A stretch of DNA of 64,000 nucleotides from Sediminicola sp. GTDB lineage: Bacteria; Bacteroidota; Bacteroidia; Flavobacteriales; Flavobacteriaceae. The DNA lies in assembly GCA_024643325.1 (NCBI GenBank), contig JAHEND010000003.1, forward strand, positions 1-64,000, given 5' to 3'. The notes below the pieces were generated by a model. That model searched no databases and was not told the origin of the DNA. It worked only from the letters and a program-made list of their open reading frames with translations. A program made the translations under genes and the position numbers. Within the stretch, counting starts at the first letter, position 1. Every line of letters starts with the position of its first letter. Positions 53,658 to 63,218 of this stretch are shown piece by piece.

Positions 53658-56354
53658 CTATAAATCTGTTTTTAGGGACTCTTTTAAATAGTTGCGATAG
53701 CCTGCAATGTTTTTGTAGAGTTGTAAAATTTTATAGTGAGATCCTAAAACTACAAAAATCTCCTGATTTTTTAATGCTTTGCTCTTAAAATAAGGGTGTT
53801 TTGCCAAGCTTAAAGCGGCTACCTTGTCTTTTATTTTGGTGATAACGTAAAATGTTTTCCCTGGCGAAAATACTTCCCTGTTCAAAGAAAGCGAAGGAAA
53901 CAACGACTCGAATTCTTTATGATAGGTGTTCCAGGCCAAAGAATCGTGGGGTGTTTCATGCAGCAAGACCACATAATGCCTGTCTGCCGCGGGCAATTGT
54001 TCAAAGCGCGCATTGGGAGGGGTTGCTTCAAACTGATCGAGACGCTTTTGGGCCTCAATGGCTACAGGAGTCTTGGGATATTTAATGGGCAATTCTTTTA
54101 GGGCGCTCTTGTAGGCCGAAAGGCCGTACAGGCGTCCAATAGTATTTGCTTGAATTAGCGCAACGGGTGCGCCCTTAGGGTCTTCTAATAACTCAGACAG
54201 CCACTGGGTGCTCTCTTGAAGTACCTCACTAAAATCTTGAGCTTCAAAAGAAGTCAATAAAGCCTTGTAGCGACTGTTAAATTCAGCTTCTTTTTGGGCC
54301 CCTAAAGTTGGGTTAAGCAACACTTTAGCGTAATCAGAATCTGGATGGTTTCTAATAATCCTGTCCCGCAACACTGCAGCGTTTATATTTCCCGCTTCGC
54401 TGTAAAGCATATAAAGGGCGTATAGTGTGGGGACTAGGGTTTTTCGCGAAGCGGGTTTATCTACCAAAGTACCCCAGCGGTCCGCTGCAAGATCGGGTCT
54501 TTTAAAAAAGTCTTGGTATAATTTTCCTGACTGATAATGCGCCTCTTCCCAAAGCGCATTTAAAGCTTCAATTGCTTGAGCTCCTTTTGGGATGCTGTCT
54601 AAATAAGCTACTTTTAAGGCCGCCCATTCTTCTGATGTCTTGAAAGCAGATGCTTCAGAAGCTTGCTCGGGTAACAATTTTTCTGGCGAATTAGTCCCAC
54701 CATTGTGTGGCGCTTGAGAAATGGTTTTATCCTCGATGGTTTTTGGGCTAATGATCCAACGCCAATTATCTGCCAATCCCCGGTCTCCCCACTGCTGCTC
54801 AAATACTTGCTTCCCTCTGGCCAAACTGGTGGCATTGTAAAAATAAAAATTCGAAGGCCTGACTATGTCTTTTAAGGCCGAATTAGCTGTATTGCTATTA
54901 GAAGTTGAATTGGTTTTATTGCTGTTGGAGGGCCTCGACAAACCCGATTCAAGTCCATTTTTTTGTTCAGATAAATACTCTAACTGCAACAATGAATCTC
55001 TGTGCTTGGCGGTGTTAATGATATCTTGAACAAAAGCTTCTTGGTCTTTTGGAGACAAGGCGGCGAGCCTTAATAAACTGTCAGATGTCGCAATTTGCCT
55101 TTCGTAATAGACCAGATCTTCAATACCCGATAATTTTTTTCTCGTTCTGAAATAATCAATACTGTTTTCTGCTAAGTTTTGAGATAGGGAGTCGAAGTAA
55201 AAACCCGCTATTTCAAAACGGTCTTGATTGAAATTTACCTCAGCGATAAGTCGGTAATTCTCTGCATTTCTCTTTGGATCTTGGCGCGTTGCTCGAAGTG
55301 ATTTATTAGCGTAAACAATAGCTAAAGAGTCCTGATTTCTAGCCCTGAGTAGTTGTGATTTTTCAAAATATATCCGGTCTAAAAAATTCTTGTACTCCCA
55401 ATTGTACTCCATTTTGCTCAGAGCGCCTATGGCTTCTTTATCTGTATTGCCTACCTTGGCTTTTAAAAATAAAATCTGAAGTTTGGATTGCACTAAAAAA
55501 ATAGGCGAAATTCTACGGTTGAGCGACACTACATTTTCATAGGCCCAAAGGGCGCTATCTTCTTTTTGTTGTGCCTGATACAACTGCCCCAATAGGTAGC
55601 TGTATCTGGCTTTTTTTAAGGGCTTTTTACTAAACGCCTGTGCTTTTTTTAGGTCCCAACAGGCAGAGTCTATCTGTTGAAGGTCTAAGTGTGCTTGGGC
55701 TCTTGTGGCGTAGGCATCGGCCAAAATTTGGCCTTTTAATTTGCGATATTTTAAAAGCCTATTGATATTTTCTAAGGCTATGACTTCATTGCCTAGCCTA
55801 AGGTTTGTTTTCTCTTTCCACACCCTCACTTCGTTGAGTTTATTACTGGCCGGATACCGCCTGATAATATAATTAAAAGCTTCCAGGGCAGGCACAAATC
55901 GTTGGTCGTAATACCTGGCCCTGCCTAAAAGTGAGTATGCCGCAACCATCTGATTATTTTTCTCTTCACCTTTAATGACCATGTCGTGTTTGGCAATAGC
56001 TTTGGCGGCCTTTTGTTCCGCAAGCGCAAAGGGGCTTTGGGTGGAGGCTGACGCTACTTGAGTAACGTTTTTTGGGGCAAAGCGTTCTATGGGAAGAGGT
56101 TCCCAAAAATTTTCCTGATAACCATCCTGAAGATCATCCCAGGCTTGTTGGAAAGCCATTTCTCCGTTAAAAACAACATTGAATTTGCTATTCAAGGCGT
56201 GCCATTCTCGATTTAAAAAACGGTCTTTTTTAGTGGAACAGGCAGTAAGAATCATGCCAAAAAACAACAAAACGGCATAACTAGACCCCCTTTGAATTAA
56301 GGGGTGTACCTCTTTTGGGAAATCCTTTGTTTTATGAGTGGTCTTGATCTTCAT
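53658..56354 (-). CDS. sprE: SprE/PorW-like T9SS tetratricopeptide lipoprotein
   Basis: 898 residues. Lipoprotein signal at about 25-40 with cysteine in LTACSTKKDRF. The head NREWHALNSKFNVVFNGEMAF is characteristic of SprE/PorW, the lipoprotein needed for type IX secretion and gliding. Many TPR-type helix pairs follow (for example SLLGRARYYDQRFVPALEAF). Residues about 460-560 include an Asn/Ser/Thr-rich linker. Outer-membrane or periplasmic. A consensus -7 element lies 10 nt upstream, and bactofilin and atp genes follow without a clear terminator. Confidence 0.87.
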   Translation of the reverse strand: MKIKTTHKTKDFPKEVHPLIQRGSSYAVLLFFGMILTACSTKKDRFLNREWHALNSKFNVVFNGEMAFQQAWDDLQDGYQENFWEPLPIERFAPKNVTQVASASTQSPFALAEQKAAKAIAKHDMVIKGEEKNNQMVAAYSLLGRARYYDQRFVPALEAFNYIIRRYPASNKLNEVRVWKEKTNLRLGNEVIALENINRLLKYRKLKGQILADAYATRAQAHLDLQQIDSACWDLKKAQAFSKKPLKKARYSYLLGQLYQAQQKEDSALWAYENVVSLNRRISPIFLVQSKLQILFLKAKVGNTDKEAIGALSKMEYNWEYKNFLDRIYFEKSQLLRARNQDSLAIVYANKSLRATRQDPKRNAENYRLIAEVNFNQDRFEIAGFYFDSLSQNLAENSIDYFRTRKKLSGIEDLVYYERQIATSDSLLRLAALSPKDQEAFVQDIINTAKHRDSLLQLEYLSEQKNGLESGLSRPSNSNKTNSTSNSNTANSALKDIVRPSNFYFYNATSLARGKQVFEQQWGDRGLADNWRWIISPKTIEDKTISQAPHNGGTNSPEKLLPEQASEASAFKTSEEWAALKVAYLDSIPKGAQAIEALNALWEEAHYQSGKLYQDFFKRPDLAADRWGTLVDKPASRKTLVPTLYALYMLYSEAGNINAAVLRDRIIRNHPDSDYAKVLLNPTLGAQKEAEFNSRYKALLTSFEAQDFSEVLQESTQWLSELLEDPKGAPVALIQANTIGRLYGLSAYKSALKELPIKYPKTPVAIEAQKRLDQFEATPPNARFEQLPAADRHYVVLLHETPHDSLAWNTYHKEFESLFPSLSLNREVFSPGKTFYVITKIKDKVAALSLAKHPYFKSKALKNQEIFVVLGSHYKILQLYKNIAGYRNYLKESLKTDL

Positions 56355-56364
56355 AAGGTACTTA

Positions 56365-56372
56365 CAAACCTA
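56365..56372 (-). promoter_or_regulatory. Putative promoter of sprE and perhaps the atp genes
   Basis: Minus strand TAGGTTTG, exact TAnnTTTG, ending 10 nt before the sprE ATG. It is the last recognisable consensus promoter before atpB. Confidence 0.45.
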
Positions 56373-56411
56373 AAACTAAAAAAGCAAGGTTTTGGTATGT
56401 AGCCTCTAAAA

Positions 56412-57242
56412 TTATTTTTCTGGTGTGTCTCTGTTGACCGCGCTGTGGTCTTCTGACGCCTTATCTTCAAACTTGCTTTCTTCTGCAGCCTTGTCTTCTG
56501 TCGTGCTAGCTGTTGCTGCCACAGTCTCTATTGGAGAAGGCGCTGCTGCCCCTGAAAAATAATCCTCTAACTCTTTTAAAGTCGCTGGAGCAGTGACAAT
56601 GTCCTTTACAATCTGTCCTTTTTCCAAGACTACTATTCGTTCACACACTTCGGTCACATGCATGAGATCATGACTAGACACCAAGACTGTAACACCAGAT
56701 TTTGCCGCCAAATCTTTAATAATACCTTTGAGTCTAATCTGGGTGGTTGGATCTAGGTTGGCAAAAGGCTCGTCTAAAATAACCACTTCTGGAGATCCTA
56801 TAAAGGTCGCTACAATCCCCACTTTTTTCTGGTTCCCTTTAGAAAGGTCCCTTAGGTATTTCTTTTGCCCAAGGATCTCTCCATGAAAGAAATCTTCAAA
56901 ATTAGACAGTAAATCAGACACCTCTGCCTTGGATTGGCCCCTGAGTTCGCCAATAAAATAAAAATATTCTTCTGGGGTTAAATAGCCAATCAAAAAGCTC
57001 TCATCAATAAAAGCCGCTGTAAAAGGCTTCCAGTCTTCAGAGGTGTTTACCACCACACCATGAGAATCTATATGCCCTGTGCTGGGCTGAATAAGGTCTA
57101 ACAATAAGCTGAAGAAGGTGGTTTTACCGGCTCCGTTGTTCCCTACAAGGCCAAAGCTCTGTCCTTTTGGAATGTCTAAATGTGGGATGTTTAAGACCGT
57201 TTGGTCTTTATAGGTCTTGGAAAGTTCGTGAACAGTGATCAT
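56412..57242 (-). CDS. ABC transporter ATP-binding protein
   Basis: 276 residues. Walker A GNNGAGKTT at about 36, signature LSKGNQKKVGIVA (variant of LSGGQ, as in the CcmA/NatA-type exporters), Walker B VVILDEPFANLD, switch histidine in VLVSSHD. The last 50 residues form a low-complexity Ala/Glu/Asp/Lys/Ser tail not needed for the fold. Partner of the DUF5687 permease encoded 91 bp upstream. Substrate unknown. Confidence 0.92.
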   Translation of the reverse strand: MITVHELSKTYKDQTVLNIPHLDIPKGQSFGLVGNNGAGKTTFFSLLLDLIQPSTGHIDSHGVVVNTSEDWKPFTAAFIDESFLIGYLTPEEYFYFIGELRGQSKAEVSDLLSNFEDFFHGEILGQKKYLRDLSKGNQKKVGIVATFIGSPEVVILDEPFANLDPTTQIRLKGIIKDLAAKSGVTVLVSSHDLMHVTEVCERIVVLEKGQIVKDIVTAPATLKELEDYFSGAAAPSPIETVAATASTTEDKAAEESKFEDKASEDHSAVNRDTPEK

Positions 57243-57333
57243 ATCTGAGCGATTTATATTGTCTGGTTAAAGCGGTGAGGCCTGTTGTCTTTTGTTGCTT
57301 TTTTAAACCCTCTTACGAAGGGAGTGTGATTAT

Positions 57334-58806
57334 TTAAGGGGTCTGCTTGTAAGCGGCTAGGGTTTTGTACTTCTCGTCTTTGTATACTTTTTCTATAATA
57401 CTAAAAACTTTATTTCTAAATAAATACCCCAATACCCCCGCGAATGCTACGGAAGCAAAAGCCAATGTTTCGGAGGCAAATAGTGCTACTACCCAATAAA
57501 TCGCTAAGGGAAGTAAAATTTTAGGAACGGTCAATAATAGGGTCTTGGCATTGAAAGACTGTTTGTCTCCAAAGGCTTTCTTTCCTGAAGCCAAATCTAT
57601 AGGCGTTTTAATATAAGCGCCACCCCAAAGGACCAAGTAACCATTAATACCAATATTGTAAATTCCGCCCACCAATACAGCCAGGTAAGCGTTCAAGCCA
57701 AAATACAAATAAGGTATTGCGAGCAACATGCTCGCAGCGGTAGCTATTACAATTAAATACCACTTGGCTTTAATATAGTCTTGGTATTTTATGTTCTGAC
57801 TCATCATTAATGGATAATATGCGGAATCCCAGCTGGGCACAAATTGGCCAAAATTGAATAAGAAGCCTCCTGAAACAAATATCCCTGCAAAAATTTTCCA
57901 AACTGGACCATCATATACTTCAATGTCGCCTGTAAAAAAGAGCAGGCCATAAAATAAAAAGAAAAGCCCGCCATAAAGGGCCATTTTGGAACGTTTATTT
58001 CTCAGAATTAAGCGGATGTCATTCTTTAAGAAGGTTCCCAAATTACCAAACCTATTTAAAAAGGCGTACTCCTGAGTACTGGCCTCTTCCTGCTTGGTCG
58101 CTAATCCAGCATCTAAATACATGTTTTTTCTAAAATACAAGAAGGCAGCCCTAGACAAAATGCCTAATAAAGCGAGCGGAATAAGACAAGCCAATGGATT
58201 ACTTCCCAACAAATCAAAGAAAGGGGCGGTGTATAAAGTGACGTCAAACCAGCCAAAGAAATGGGCGGCCCCCAATGCGACAAAAGTGGCTACAAAGGCA
58301 TAAAATACCCCAGACATATTATTGATCAGTACATTAATATAATTGTTCGCATAAATAAGTGCTGCCATTCCCAAATGCCAAAACAGGACCTCCATAGCGG
58401 GGTAGTCTTTGCTAATGAGCACAATGGAAAAAGGCAAGAAGAAAAAGGCATGGGACCAGTTAAAAAAAGACACCACAGTCTTTAACAAAGAAAAACGCAC
58501 CACCTGATTTTTGGTGAGTGGCACATACAAAAAGGGCTTAATGTTAGTCACTGGCATTTTTTGTAAGGAATACCTAAAAAGCATGTCAAAAGCCAAATAA
58601 TAAATCATAAACCTATTGACCACTTCAAAAGGATCGCCCAATTCCATGTCTTCAATAATAAAAAACACCCCCACTCCAAGGCCTAAAAAGACCGCCATAA
58701 AATACAGTGCACCAAATCCCATCAGGATTTTCATGGCTAAATTGGTCTGGAAGGAGGCTGCCCTAATAAAGGACTTCCATTCTAAAGAAATAAATTGTAA
58801 CATCAT
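57334..58806 (-). CDS. DUF5687 ABC transporter permease
   Basis: 490 residues with about 12 membrane segments. The N-terminus FISLEWKSFIRAASFQTNLA and the block SKMALYGGLFFLFYGLLFF are as in the Bacteroidota DUF5687 permeases, which pair with a CcmA-like ATPase. The gene starts with two adjacent ATG codons (58806 or 58803). A near-consensus -7 element lies 4 nt before the first. Substrate unknown. Confidence 0.85.
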   Translation of the reverse strand: MMLQFISLEWKSFIRAASFQTNLAMKILMGFGALYFMAVFLGLGVGVFFIIEDMELGDPFEVVNRFMIYYLAFDMLFRYSLQKMPVTNIKPFLYVPLTKNQVVRFSLLKTVVSFFNWSHAFFFLPFSIVLISKDYPAMEVLFWHLGMAALIYANNYINVLINNMSGVFYAFVATFVALGAAHFFGWFDVTLYTAPFFDLLGSNPLACLIPLALLGILSRAAFLYFRKNMYLDAGLATKQEEASTQEYAFLNRFGNLGTFLKNDIRLILRNKRSKMALYGGLFFLFYGLLFFTGDIEVYDGPVWKIFAGIFVSGGFLFNFGQFVPSWDSAYYPLMMSQNIKYQDYIKAKWYLIVIATAASMLLAIPYLYFGLNAYLAVLVGGIYNIGINGYLVLWGGAYIKTPIDLASGKKAFGDKQSFNAKTLLLTVPKILLPLAIYWVVALFASETLAFASVAFAGVLGYLFRNKVFSIIEKVYKDEKYKTLAAYKQTP

Positions 58807-58810
58807 GCTT

Positions 58811-58818
58811 TAAAATTA
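58811..58818 (-). promoter_or_regulatory. Possible -7 element of the DUF5687 permease gene
   Basis: Minus strand TAATTTTA, one mismatch from TAnnTTTG, 4 nt before the first ATG. Confidence 0.3.
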
Positions 58819-58898
58819 TTGCTTTTTTTATTGGTAGGCAATGTAGCGCTTTTGTTACAAGAAATGAACGACTGCTTTTTTAAACCCCTTATAATGTG

Positions 58899-58906
58899 TA
58901 ATTTTG
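58899..58906 (+). promoter_or_regulatory. Putative promoter -7 element of the ferredoxin reductase gene
   Basis: TAATTTTG, exact TAnnTTTG, 15 nt before the ATG at 58922. It overlaps an in-frame upstream start, which is therefore rejected. Confidence 0.5.
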
Positions 58907-58921
58907 CTTGAAATTTTTGTT

Positions 58922-59998
58922 ATGACCCATTTTTATCCCCTAAGCGTTTCTCAAGTAGAGAATTTAACCACCCAATCGGTGGCCATTAGCTTTGAGATTC
59001 CCACTGATTTACAAAGCAATTTTGCCTTTAAGGCGGGGCAATATATTACTATAAAACACACCATTCACGGAAAAGAAGTACGTAGGGCCTACTCTATTTC
59101 TTCTGCCCCTGTGGTATCTGGTCCACAAAATTCTGTGACGGTAGGAATTAAAGAAGTGGCTGGTGGTGCCTTTTCTCCTTACGCAAACCGCTACATTCAA
59201 AAAGGCGATGTTTTAGAAGTGATGCCCCCTCAAGGGCGTTTCTTATATGAGCCTACCTCAGCACCCGTACATATTTTAGGCGTGGCTGCAGGGAGTGGGA
59301 TTACACCCATACTCTCTATTGCAAAAAGTGTCTTAGCCAGTGGCCCTGAGTATAGTTTCACCCTAATTTACGGAAACAAATCTCCACAGGACGTCATGTT
59401 CTCCAGTGAAATTGAAGCCCTACAAATCGCCTATCCCAACCAGTTTAAAATACAATGGGTATACTCTCAAGCCAAAGAAGACCAGGCGCTATTTGGAAGA
59501 ATAGACACCGCTGCCATTAATTATGTACTCAAAAACACAGACACAGCGCCATTTGATGGTGCCTACCTCTGTGGTCCAGAGGGCATGATCAAAACAGCTA
59601 CAGAAGCCTTAGAAAAATCAGGTTTGGCCACAGACCAAATTTACTATGAATTGTTTACTGTTGCTACAGAAAGCACCTCAGAAGCTGGGGAAGCTACTGA
59701 AGGTGCATTGGCCGCAGGTAACATAGCGGTAGAAGTGACTGTAGACGGAGAGACGACCTCGTTAGAAATGAATGCCAAAACCATCTTACTAGACGCTATA
59801 ATCAAGGCAGACATAGATGCTCCCTACTCTTGTCAGGGAGGGGTTTGCAGCTCTTGTATCTGTAAAGTGACCAAGGGATCTGCCGCTATGATCAAGAATC
59901 AAATTCTCACAGACAGCGAGATAGCAGACGGCTTAGTGCTATCTTGTCAAGCGATGGTGACTAGCGCGGAGATTGCGGTAGATTTTGACGACGTTTAA
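58922..59998 (+). CDS. PaaE/HmpX-like ferredoxin-NAD(P)H reductase with 2Fe-2S domain
   Basis: 358 residues from ATG 58922 (MTHFYPLSVSQVENL). Three domains: FAD domain with RRAYSISSAP, NAD(P)H domain with GVAAGSGITPILSI and a C-terminal CGPEGM-type motif (LCGPEGMI), then a plant-type 2Fe-2S ferredoxin with CQGGVCSSCICKV and a final Cys in LSCQAM. Same layout as PaaE, the reductase of phenylacetyl-CoA epoxidase, but no other paa genes are nearby, so the electron acceptor is unknown. Ended by its own terminator. Confidence 0.9.
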   Translation: MTHFYPLSVSQVENLTTQSVAISFEIPTDLQSNFAFKAGQYITIKHTIHGKEVRRAYSISSAPVVSGPQNSVTVGIKEVAGGAFSPYANRYIQKGDVLEVMPPQGRFLYEPTSAPVHILGVAAGSGITPILSIAKSVLASGPEYSFTLIYGNKSPQDVMFSSEIEALQIAYPNQFKIQWVYSQAKEDQALFGRIDTAAINYVLKNTDTAPFDGAYLCGPEGMIKTATEALEKSGLATDQIYYELFTVATESTSEAGEATEGALAAGNIAVEVTVDGETTSLEMNAKTILLDAIIKADIDAPYSCQGGVCSSCICKVTKGSAAMIKNQILTDSEIADGLVLSCQAMVTSAEIAVDFDDV

Positions 59999-60024
59999 AA
60001 ACAAGTTCACAATATCCTAATTAT

Positions 60025-60055
60025 AAAAGGCTTGCCTCGTGCAGGTCTTTTTTTT
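60025..60055 (+). terminator. Terminator of the ferredoxin reductase gene
   Basis: AAAAGGCTTGC (60025-60035) pairs over 11 positions, two of them G-T, with GCAGGTCTTTT (60041-60051) around a CTCGT loop; the T-run continues to 60055. Confidence 0.75.
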
Positions 60056-60109
60056 AGAAAACATTCTGGGAGTATTTGACGGCTTTTTAGTAGCTTTAAA
60101 CAAAAAACA

Positions 60110-60649
60110 ATGAAAACAATTCTTTTCACCCTTTGCATGAGTGTTTCTTTAATGCTCGCTGCGCAAAACACCCCTACTGCTATGAATTTATACGACATTG
60201 CCCTTCAGGACATAGACGGAAACGCTATGGACTTATCTGCCTACAAAGGCAAGAAAATCCTTTTTGTAAACGTGGCTTCTAAATGTGGGTTCACCCCACA
60301 ATACGAAGACTTAGAAAAAATGAGTGCCTTATACAAGGACAAATTGGTCGTAATTGGACTGCCTTGCAACCAATTCATGTCTCAGGAGCCTGGCACCAAT
60401 GAAGATATTAAGGAGTTTTGTTCGGCCACTTATGGCGTGACCTTCCCTATGACAGACAAAATTGAAGTTAAAGGCCCAGGCCAACACCCATTGTACAAAT
60501 GGCTGACCAACAAGGCCCTAAACGGCAAGGTGAGCTCTTCTGTAAAGTGGAACTTCCAAAAATATTTGGTCGATGAAAACGGCCAATTGTTAGACTACTT
60601 CTACTCTACCACCAAGCCTATGAGTGACAAGATCACTAAGTATTTGTAA
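60110..60649 (+). CDS. Secreted glutathione peroxidase-family thiol peroxidase
   Basis: 179 residues. Signal peptide at 1-18 (ending MLAAQ), so exported to the periplasm, unlike most bacterial members. The peroxidatic cysteine replaces selenocysteine in NVASKCGFTPQYEDLE, and GLPCNQFMSQEPGT supplies the Gln and probable resolving Cys; the Trp is in VKWNFQKYLVD. Reduces peroxides, probably with thioredoxin-like donors. Upstream of the arsenosugar pair with a 20-nt gap, so likely one unit. Confidence 0.92.
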   Translation: MKTILFTLCMSVSLMLAAQNTPTAMNLYDIALQDIDGNAMDLSAYKGKKILFVNVASKCGFTPQYEDLEKMSALYKDKLVVIGLPCNQFMSQEPGTNEDIKEFCSATYGVTFPMTDKIEVKGPGQHPLYKWLTNKALNGKVSSSVKWNFQKYLVDENGQLLDYFYSTTKPMSDKITKYL

Positions 60650-60669
60650 GTCAATAAAATCTCAAAGCC

Positions 60670-61005
60670 ATGGACAACAATTATTACGACCCAGCAGACC
60701 TTAGGAAATTTGGAAAAATCTCTGAATGGGCTCCTGAATTGGGGGAAAAATTCTTTGATTACTACAATTCTGTATTTAAAGAAGGGGCGCTTTCTGCCCG
60801 TGAAAAATCGCTCATTGCGCTAGCGGTAGCTCATGTGGTAAAATGTCCTTATTGTATAGACGCCTACACTAAAGACGGACTTCAAAAAGGGATTACCAAA
60901 GAAGAGATGATGGAGGCCGTTCACGCAGGCGCTGCCATTGAAAGTGGCGCCACCCTAGTACATGGTGTGCAAATGATGAACAAGTACAACAAACTCTCTA
61001 TGTAA
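60670..61005 (+). CDS. Arsenosugar-associated peroxidase-like protein (carboxymuconolactone decarboxylase family)
   Basis: 111 residues, an AhpD-like helical protein with the redox motif CPYCIDAYTKDG and EKSLIALAVAHV. This subfamily is found next to ArsS radical SAM genes, as here (29 nt). It may protect or regenerate components of organoarsenic synthesis; the reaction is not established. Confidence 0.87.
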   Translation: MDNNYYDPADLRKFGKISEWAPELGEKFFDYYNSVFKEGALSAREKSLIALAVAHVVKCPYCIDAYTKDGLQKGITKEEMMEAVHAGAAIESGATLVHGVQMMNKYNKLSM

Positions 61006-61034
61006 TAAAGGCCCACCGCCTTCTAAAAAATGCT

Positions 61035-62090
61035 ATGGCAACCAAATCCCTTAAAGCAATAGGCCACCAATTAGCCCAAACCCAAAAGCAGCTAGACCTC
61101 TTGCAATCAGGTCCTTTTAAAGAAGGAGAATTGCCGCTCTTTAAAGATAAAATTGCCCAAACAGGACAGTTTCCCTTAAGGGCTAAAACACTGGAAATTC
61201 TTCAAATAAACATGGGCTATATGTGCAACCAAGTCTGTGCGCACTGCCATGTAGACGCTGGTCCAGACCGAAAGGAAATCATGAACAGGGAAACCATGCA
61301 ACAATGCTTGGGTGTGATTGCCCAAACAGGGGCCCACACCTTGGACCTTACAGGGGGTGCCCCGGAAATGAATCCAGATTTTAGGTGGTTTATAGAAGCG
61401 GCATCGGCCGCAGGCGTAAAAGACTTTATTGTCCGTTCTAACCTCACTATTATTAGGGCCAACAAAAAATACCACGACCTACCAGAATTCTTTGCCAAAC
61501 ACGGGGTACATGTCGTGTCTTCCATGCCGCATTATACCCAAGGTAAAACAGATAAACAGCGAGGAGATGGAGTGTTTAACGCCTCAATTGAAGCCTTGAA
61601 AATGCTCAACAAAGTGGGTTACGGTATGCCTGGAAGCGACTTAAAATTAGACCTGGTGTACAACCCTTCTGGAGCGTATTTACCTGGGGATCAGGCTGCC
61701 TTAGAAAAAGACTTCAAAAAAGCGTTGGACGCCGATTTTGGGATTCAATTTAACGCCTTATTTGCCATTACCAACCTGCCCATTTCAAGATTTTTAGACT
61801 ATTTAGTGGCCTCTGGAAATTTTGAAGACTATATGTATGCCTTGGTAGACGCCTACAATCCTGCGGCGGTGGCGGGCGTGATGTGCACCAACACCCTTTC
61901 TGTGAGTTGGGACGGCTACCTTTACGACTGTGATTTCAACCAAATGTTGGGACTTAAAGTAGCTTCAAAAGCACGGCACATAAAAGACTACGACACTTCC
62001 TTATTGGAAGGGCGTGAAGTAGTGATTTCTCAACATTGTTACGGCTGCACGGCTGGGGCTGGGAGCAGTTGCCAGGGAACGGTGGCTTAA
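61035..62090 (+). CDS. arsS: ArsS-type radical SAM enzyme
   Basis: 351 residues. The radical SAM 4Fe-4S motif is CNQVCAHCHVDAGPDRKE (CxxxCxxC), followed by DLTGGAPEMNP. The C-terminal half (DUF3641 type) has extra cysteines: MCTNTLSVSWDGYLYDCDFN and CYGCTAGAGSSC. Known ArsS joins the 5'-deoxyadenosyl group to dimethylarsenate in arsenosugar synthesis. No ArsM methyltransferase gene is in this window, so the source of methylated arsenic is unseen. An ATG 5 nt upstream (61030) is out of frame. Confidence 0.9.
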   Translation: MATKSLKAIGHQLAQTQKQLDLLQSGPFKEGELPLFKDKIAQTGQFPLRAKTLEILQINMGYMCNQVCAHCHVDAGPDRKEIMNRETMQQCLGVIAQTGAHTLDLTGGAPEMNPDFRWFIEAASAAGVKDFIVRSNLTIIRANKKYHDLPEFFAKHGVHVVSSMPHYTQGKTDKQRGDGVFNASIEALKMLNKVGYGMPGSDLKLDLVYNPSGAYLPGDQAALEKDFKKALDADFGIQFNALFAITNLPISRFLDYLVASGNFEDYMYALVDAYNPAAVAGVMCTNTLSVSWDGYLYDCDFNQMLGLKVASKARHIKDYDTSLLEGREVVISQHCYGCTAGAGSSCQGTVA

Positions 62091-62112
62091 AAAATTGACT
62101 AATTGTTTTTGC

Positions 62113-63192
62113 CTAACCGGCCCGTGCCACATTTAACAATTCCCTCATTTTATGGGCAACCGTCTTGGGATTTATGCTTTCCATGACCTTTTCATATCCT
62201 TTAGGCACTTCTTTTCCAAAGACAGATGTAGGCAATCCTGGGTACTGATTGCGGTCAGATAATAGCTGGTGATTTTCGGGCTGAAAAACAGGCGCAAAAC
62301 CAGCGTAGGGATGGGTGTTCCCCCATAGGGTCAATGTAGTTACGCCGTACATGGCTGCCAAATGAGCATTCCCAGAATCCATAGCTAGCATCAGATCCAG
62401 ATGGGCAATAAGGGACAATTCCTGCTCAAAAGAAAGTGACAAACCGTGACTGCTGTTGGGAAATTGTTCACAGAGGGCTTTAATTTTAGGAGACTCTACA
62501 GGACCACCACCCAAAAATACAAAACGTATGTCTCTATATTCCTTCTCAGCCAAACGACTAAAAATTTCTAAGGCCTGAACCATGAACTTTAATGGGTATT
62601 GCTTGCCTGCATGAGCGGCAAAAGGGGCTATGCCAATAGTTTTATGTGGCTTTTCGGGAATGCTTTGTACCTTATTTGGCGGCTTGGGCAAAACAGCTGT
62701 TGCGTCCAAAGTCACAGGATATCCTAATTTTTTGAATACCTCCGCATAGCGAAAACTGCTGTGTGTGAGGGGTGTAAAAACTTTATTCTCCAAGCGGGTT
62801 AAGGCTTTTTTCTCTGCTCTACCCTTGTCTATGTGTGCCCATTTGTGCCCACTTAAAGACAGAAAAAAACACAAGAGACGGGAGCGCAGTACATAGTGAA
62901 GGTCTGCTACCGCCCTAAAACCTTCTTTTTTTAACGACTGACTGAGCCGCCAAATTCCTGTAAGGCCTTTATGAATACCTTTGGTATGCACCGGGATGGT
63001 TTTTAGTCTGGGGATATCTTTAAAGATAGGCGCCCACCTTTCTAAGGTGACTAAGCTTATTTGTAACTGGGGATACTGCCTGAGTAGGGCATTTAAAACA
63101 GGTGCCATTATGGCCACATCTCCCATAGCAGAAAGCCGGATCACCAATAAATGGTGATTTGAAGCTTTAGTTATGTTTTCTGAGCTTGACAA
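62113..63192 (-). CDS. Glycosyltransferase family 9 (heptosyltransferase-like)
   Basis: About 359 residues from a TTG at 63190-63192. A TTG 15 codons later (63147) would give the usual family start (VIRLSAMGD), so the start is uncertain. GT-B fold: N-terminal RLSAMGDVAIMAPVL, C-terminal donor domain with IGIAPFAAHAGKQYP, MAMDSGNAHLAAMYG and TLWGNTHPYAG. Adds sugars to LPS core or a similar glycan at the inner membrane. 26 bp after the DUF4254 gene, a usual partner in Flavobacteria. Confidence 0.88.
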   Translation of the reverse strand: MSSSENITKASNHHLLVIRLSAMGDVAIMAPVLNALLRQYPQLQISLVTLERWAPIFKDIPRLKTIPVHTKGIHKGLTGIWRLSQSLKKEGFRAVADLHYVLRSRLLCFFLSLSGHKWAHIDKGRAEKKALTRLENKVFTPLTHSSFRYAEVFKKLGYPVTLDATAVLPKPPNKVQSIPEKPHKTIGIAPFAAHAGKQYPLKFMVQALEIFSRLAEKEYRDIRFVFLGGGPVESPKIKALCEQFPNSSHGLSLSFEQELSLIAHLDLMLAMDSGNAHLAAMYGVTTLTLWGNTHPYAGFAPVFQPENHQLLSDRNQYPGLPTSVFGKEVPKGYEKVMESINPKTVAHKMRELLNVARAG

Positions 63193-63218
63193 TGGGGGTA
63201 ACGGTTTAAATGGAATTC

